DNA of 64,000 nt. It comes from Rugalucina vietnamica (taxonomy: Eukaryota; Mollusca; Bivalvia; Lucinida; Lucinidae). The notes beneath the pieces are model-generated. The model did not search any database, was not told the origin of the DNA, and worked only from the letters and a program-made list of their open reading frames with translations. The stretch covers positions 6,426,006-6,490,005 of the forward strand of contig OZ024877.1 of the NCBI GenBank assembly GCA_964017185.1, read 5' to 3'. Position numbers and translations under genes: made by a program. Within the stretch, counting starts at the first letter, position 1. Each line of letters begins with the position of its first letter. This document shows, one piece after another, positions 59,316-64,000 of the stretch.

Positions 59316-60560
59316 TCATGCTGCATTTAGCATTATACGGGTAATCAAATTCATTTTACCATTTGTCAGAAGCAGCAGAAATGTTGGTGAAGAGGGTAAG
59401 CAATTGGCGAAATTTGCCAAAAGCTTATTGTAACAGCCAGTAATGACAAATGGGTCATATTCACAACACGCAGAAAAGATGTCTACTAGATAACAGACTT
59501 TTGGAACTACTTCAATAATTTCATTATCAACTTCAAGCTTCTTCACCATTCGTCCATCAATAGGACGTTTCTTTCGTAGACATCAGGCCCCTAGATATAA
59601 CCTCTAGCAAAACGATGCAGCGTGCTATTGGCAGAGCCCTTGTGAACATCCACTAAGACACCAAAGTCTTCAGTGTACCCAATACCAACTCGAACCTTGC
59701 TTCTCACATCCCAATACATGTACATGGATTGGACAAGAGGCACTAGCCTCTCATCATTTCCTAGATTTCACAGTGTCTTCCAGATGAAATCCAATTTGAC
59801 GCAATTAAATGTTTTCTGCAGGTCAAATGAGGCCATGTAGAGAAGCTTATTATCAGCCGAGTGATTCTCTAAAAATAAAGACTGCATCTGTAGAGCCTCA
59901 ACCTGACATCAAATCACAATGCATCTCATCCAGCTCAGATCTTTTCCCTTTATGCTCCAACACCTTCACCACTTGTTCAATCAGCATCAAGCCCTTGTTG
60001 CCTCTGTTCAGAATGTGCCATTTTCCCTTAAACTGGTGGACAATGAAGCTCTAGTGCCAGTCACTTGGAATGCAACTGTCTGTGGTGATGTCAACAAGAT
60101 CAGGCACTTTGGGTGTTCCAGTTTTCCCGAGTGACTTCAGAATTTTGGTGATGGTACCTGAAAGCCCAGATGCTTTGCCAGATGCTATATTGCAGATGGC
60201 CTTTGTGTTCGACTCATTTCGGTTTTCGACATGGGTTTTCTCAGACTGGTCCTCCAGATTCCAAGGAAATTTAACAGGAGATTTTCATAATGCTCTTTTT
60301 CTGCTTTCTGGTTTAGCAACAGTTGGTCTTCATTATTCCTGACAGGTTTATCTACCAAGATATCCTGATTGCCACATCATATTTACTTGGTAAAACAAAA
60401 TACATTTTCTGAATTAGGATATAAAGTCCCCCCATTCTGTTCTACTGGATGAACTCTTACCAGTTGTATGCAGTTTGCCTGACACCTGCCTTTCACAGTT
60501 TGAAACCTCCTCCCTTACTGCTTCCTCAACCAGCGTGTTAAACTACCATTTCTGCTTTCT
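59316..60560 (-). pseudogene. RTE-like reverse transcriptase pseudogene
   Basis: On the minus strand, about 60190-59950 reads SGTITKILKS, DSCIPSDWH, RGNKGLMLIEQVVKVLE, and then about 59840-59650 MASFDLQKTF, NLGNDERLVPLVQSMY, VRSKVRVG and VHKGS. These are the palm motifs of a common invertebrate endonuclease-RT repeat, with many stops. 59549-59316 (MVKKLEVDNEIIEVVPKVCYL) is the downstream domain. It lies inside the composite element. Confidence 0.65.
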
Positions 60561-61850
60561 CCATGGTTAATTTGCATACTTCTTTTGCAGCATGCATAAG
60601 GTTGTACTTAGAGAAGACATATGCTCATTTACTGTGCTTTTCTGTTGAAGCTCAATGTCTTATGACATAGGAAGTAAATTACTTCAGAAAGTGGAACTCT
60701 GCTTGTTTCTCTTGACCCTTCAGCTCCTGCAGTTTGATGTGTGGCACAAAATCGCACTTGAGCTAGTAGGGATAGAAGTTTTGAAGTCTCCAGCCATCAC
60801 CCTATGCAATGAGAAGTCCTAACGTAGATATCATTGACGCCAAAAACTCATTGAAAGGTTGCAATTAGTCTGGCACTTGCTAGAAAGCAGGCATGAGATG
60901 ACCTGTTACTCTAGTAATAAATGTAGGCGGATTCAGATATTGAATCAGATATGTAGAATCACTGACCTTTAGAGGAATATATATATTTTTGCTAAATTTG
61001 TTTCAATGATAGCTTGTTTGCTGGATGTTTAAAAATGTCTTTACAGGATTTATTAAAATCTTAAACGTGGAATAGTTTGCATCAATGATTTGAATGTGCT
61101 GCAAGACTGGCAGTAATGTCTGTTACAAAAATCACAACTGATGACCATATATGATTTTGACAGCCATTTTGAATGTCAAATATAATGTCATTACTTCTAT
61201 TCAAGGATAGTTAACATCAACATACTAGAAAATTAATAAGATCTTCAGCAGTTCAAACTATTCAATCAACATTTTCCTGAAATATGATTTTTTTCTTTTT
61301 GTCCTCTGGCAGCCATCTTGAATACCATTCTGATTTAAATATGCAACTGAAACAATACAGATAGGTAAGATTTTTGTGAAAGGTGAATGTTTCTATTCAT
61401 TAGAACACATTAAGAGATTCCCATCCAAAATCATAATTTATAGTATCCATATGTAACATACCAATATACACTGTTCAAGAAGTTAAATATGGCAACCATC
61501 TTGAGAATTAGCATAATTCTTGATATTTCTAATCAGCAGTATGAGTTTAAGGTGTATGAGAATGTTTATGACAGCAATTTATGTAACATTATTCGAAGAA
61601 AGTATGATTTCAGCAATTATATATTAAATGTCATATTGATGAAGAAGCTGCAAATAGGTGGCCACTTTGCAAAAAATAATAAATTTCGGCCATTACAGGA
61701 CATTTGTGGCACTAGATCTATTTTTGTTTTGATATTATGTACTTGTAACGTGTATTTGTGGCATGTAGTGTGCTTGATACATTTTATAATGAATAATTCT
61801 TCTTTTTATTAACTGCGTCATATTTTCGTCTCGCTAACTTGATTTTTAGT
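60561..61850. other. Interior of composite element, nothing recognised
   Basis: CAGCCATCTTGAA and GGTGGCCACTTTG fragments echo the inverted ends. A 107-codon plus-strand frame at 61489 has no support. Confidence 0.4.
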
Positions 61851-62190
61851 AAATTATTGGCGGCCATCTTTGAAAATAGTCGCCATCTTGAAAACTTTAA
61901 AGGTTAAAATGCATTAAAATATATCTTGGATGGATAAGCATTAGAACTTTGGCTTTTGATACTTTTTACGAAAGCAGCAGTGGAAACTGATATCAATCTG
62001 TATAATGCTTTTAATGAAAATGCCGCCATCTTGAATTTCAAAATGGCGGCCGTCACAGGCCAAATTTCATGTTGCACTGACCCTCAAAAATTCTTATAAT
62101 TATAAGTCTACACCTGTGCCAAGTTTCATGCTTTTATCAAAAAGTGCACAATCCACCAAAAAATTGTTACATATCCGCCCTGCTATAAAG

Positions 62191-62667
62191 CATCTGTATT
62201 TATTTTGGAAAAGTTGGAGTTTTACTATTCATTCAACTAAATGGGCTCACAAGGAAGTGAATTGGAACCTGCCATATTTGCATTAATTTCTGGTTTCCAG
62301 CTTGCAATCAATATTAGATAACCAGCTAAAACCCTCAGTTATCAGTCAATATTTGAAGATGTGTCCAATATTGAACAACAACTACATGAGGGTAACTGGT
62401 TACCTCATTTTCCAAAGTTGATTATTAGAAAACTGGAAAGCAGCAAATTAAATGTGGATTTGTCATTTTGGTTAATAGTATACTGTGTAATGAGAGTTTG
62501 CAACTAGGGAGGCAGCAAAATGAGCAAACAGAAGCATTTTGCTGTAAATTGCATGGTGCAGACCGTGCAGTGTGTAATTTGTGAGCAACATTGCGAGTGA
62601 CATGTCCATCACTTTAATAATTTGGCAAATGCAGGGCCTCACTCATAGATCAATATTTGTTTTCCAG
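62191..62667. other. Upstream of the right-edge gene, nothing recognised
   Basis: AT-rich. It could hold a promoter or an upstream non-coding exon for the gene at 62700. Confidence 0.4.
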
Positions 62668-62699
62668 ATTTACGCAGATAGCAAACCGAACCAGCACCA

Positions 62700-63440
62700 A
62701 TGACCAAGAGGAAGAAGTCTGGCAGTGAAGGCACAGAGGAGCAGGTATTGTCATCTTACTAACATATCCAGGAACTGAGGCTATACAGCTTTTTTTCATG
62801 CTCAACTTAACTGAGCATGAAACTTAAAGTGCTCACAAATGCCGACATAGCTCAAATAAATTGAAATTTCAGGTTTAGATTATCAAAGTCTGTAAATCTT
62901 GTCAATACTGTAAATGTTAAAATGCCAACAGGGTAAATTTTAGTCTCAGCTGTGCTGAGCATGATAAAAGTTTTATAGCCTTGGGGGCAGGGATGTGCAG
63001 TGTTATACTTTTATTTCCTGTTTTTGCTCCAAAACATAGACTGTAGGTCCACATTAAACTGCCTTCCTGAGGCAGTTCTAACATGTACCCACAATCTCTG
63101 TTTTGACCAAGATTTAAAAAAATAAACAAATTTTCAATTTTCAAGATGGTTTCCTGGCAAAACCAACAACCAACTCGGTAACATATTTGTATTGTAATAA
63201 TCGATAAAAAAAAAATCATTTTTTGGTTCTTTACCTACAGCTAATAGAACACTGATGGGCTGTGCAATTACTGCACAGCCAACTTGCGGCTTTTTTTTTT
63301 TTTTTGACAGATGCAAAAATCCAGTTTTTCTCATTGTTTTGTAGGCAGCTGGAGACAGTGGAATGGAGAAGTTTGAGAGCCCCAAGGAAATCTCCACAGT
63401 CATGGAAATACAGATGGCTGCTTTTATCAAGTACTACAGG
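62700..63440 (+). CDS. First two coding exons of an unidentified gene (partial)
   Basis: Exon 62668-62744 follows a TTTTCCAG acceptor, starts coding at ATG 62700 (MTKRKKSGSEGTEEQ) and ends at CAG|GTATTG in phase 0. Exon 63345-63440 follows TTGTTTTGTAG and reads AAGDSGMEKFESPKEISTVM then EIQMAAFIKYYR to AGG|GTCAGT, also phase 0. The phase match and the lack of stops across 47 codons support a real gene. The N-terminus is lysine-rich and then acidic, and the second exon looks amphipathic helical. I do not recognise the family. A 5' untranslated exon probably lies upstream, and the rest of the gene is beyond the window. Confidence 0.55.
62997..63145. mobile_element. MITE-like repeat family B, copy 7, decayed
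   Basis: TTTTTGCTCCAAAACATAGA, CTGCCTTCCTGAGGCAGTTC and GTACCCACAATCTCTGTTTT retain the core. It lies in the intron of the right-edge gene; the outer parts are missing. Confidence 0.7.
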
Positions 63441-63445
63441 GTCAG

Positions 63446-64000
63446 TAGACAGTAGTTAATCTTCAGTGTCAGAAGACCCATACAACAGCCACCTGTCCAA
63501 GCAGCAACATGAGAGTATTTTGAACTTGTCACATGGGTTGTGAACTTGCCCCCACTAAAACTTTCTGTTTTTCACCAAAAACAATTATGTTAGCACAAGA
63601 ACTATGTTTGATATATAATCAGTTAGCCTGTATCTTCGAGCAAGGTACATTCATGCCTCATATTAGTTATAGGAAGCAGTTGAACTATAGGACAAAAGCA
63701 AAGTATTTTAGCCTTACAAAACTAGGTGTCACACACGGATTTTTTTCGGGTGTCTCAGGGGCCGAAATAAGGCCCCATTCCCAATGAGATTTAGGTGACT
63801 TTTTTTCCAATTTGGAGAAAAAAAATTCCCAATCACAGCTGAAAATAATTTACTATAGGTCAATTCATTGTGAAACTCAAGTTCTGCTGTTTGAAATGCT
63901 GTTTAAATTTGATGTTATGCTATTATTAATGATTCTAAATGCATAAGCTTGATTAACTATGTCAGCTTGGAAAATATTATCAACTTTGAATATTCTGAAA
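63446..64000. other. Intron or flank, nothing recognised
   Basis: No further exon with matching phase was found before the window ends. Confidence 0.45.

Larger units (their letters stand above)
58262..62190. mobile_element. Large composite element with about 350-bp inverted ends
   Basis: GCGGATATGT, TTGTGCACTTTTTGATAAAA, GCATGAAACTTGG, AGAATTTTTGAGGGTCAGTG and GGCGGCCATCTTGAA-type blocks at 58265-58620 reappear inverted at 61855-62185. The interior contains family B copy 6, an RT pseudogene, and frames with no recognisable transposase. The exact edges and target duplication are unresolved. Confidence 0.75.

Overview
The window looks like animal nuclear DNA, most likely from a bivalve or other mollusc. 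It is AT-rich, its genes are split by GT-AG introns, and it holds several families of retroelement fragments, tRNA-derived SINEs, palindromic MITE-like repeats and long microsatellites. The mollusc call is inference from repeat content (V-SINE-like SINEs, GCTCACC-ended repeats) and gene types, not proven.

Genes, left to right. Two nearly identical two-exon type II membrane glycosyltransferase genes (521 codons each) lie on the minus strand at 6057-8830 and 19223-21077, inside a dispersed segmental duplication (about 5.26-9.08 kb and 17.61-21.34 kb). Three related four-transmembrane, CD20/MS4A-like genes, also minus strand, lie at 14368-16632, 25172-28026 and 36368-37765 (first exon uncertain). 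I rebuilt their introns by hand from splice sites and reading phase. The two longer ones have cytoplasmic tails with two Gln/Glu-rich coiled coils, a PPxY motif and a terminal PSAP motif. The third is cut short beside a GAA/CTT microsatellite. The first two coding exons of an unidentified plus-strand gene lie at the right edge (62700-63440) and run on beyond the window.

Mobile DNA fills most of the rest. A large non-LTR retrotransposon lies on the minus strand (about 41.3-47.8 kb) with ORF1, an endonuclease split over three frames and a long intact RT frame; it ends in a TGTC microsatellite. A second retroelement family is present as a C-terminal coding piece (22.5-23.5 kb), an RT piece (49.2-50.5 kb) and many truncated 3' tails. 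Further LINE remnants lie at 52.3-53.6 and 59.3-60.6 kb. Two palindromic MITE-like families are scattered through introns and gene flanks: family A (ends TGAGCCGCCTC) with 8 copies and family B (GGTATACC/ACCCACAATC hairpin) with 7. One family B copy is split by a 1.33-kb element with about 100-bp inverted ends and a 6-bp target duplication. Other inverted-repeat structures lie at 4.6-5.1, 10.8-11.35, 30.2-34.5 and 58.3-62.2 kb. Purine-rich minisatellites fill 56.2-57.8 kb.

The glycosyltransferase and MS4A-like genes alternate (GT, MS4A, GT, MS4A, MS4A), all on one strand. This suggests a locus grown by repeated local duplication. Nothing in the sequence shows that the two protein types act together.
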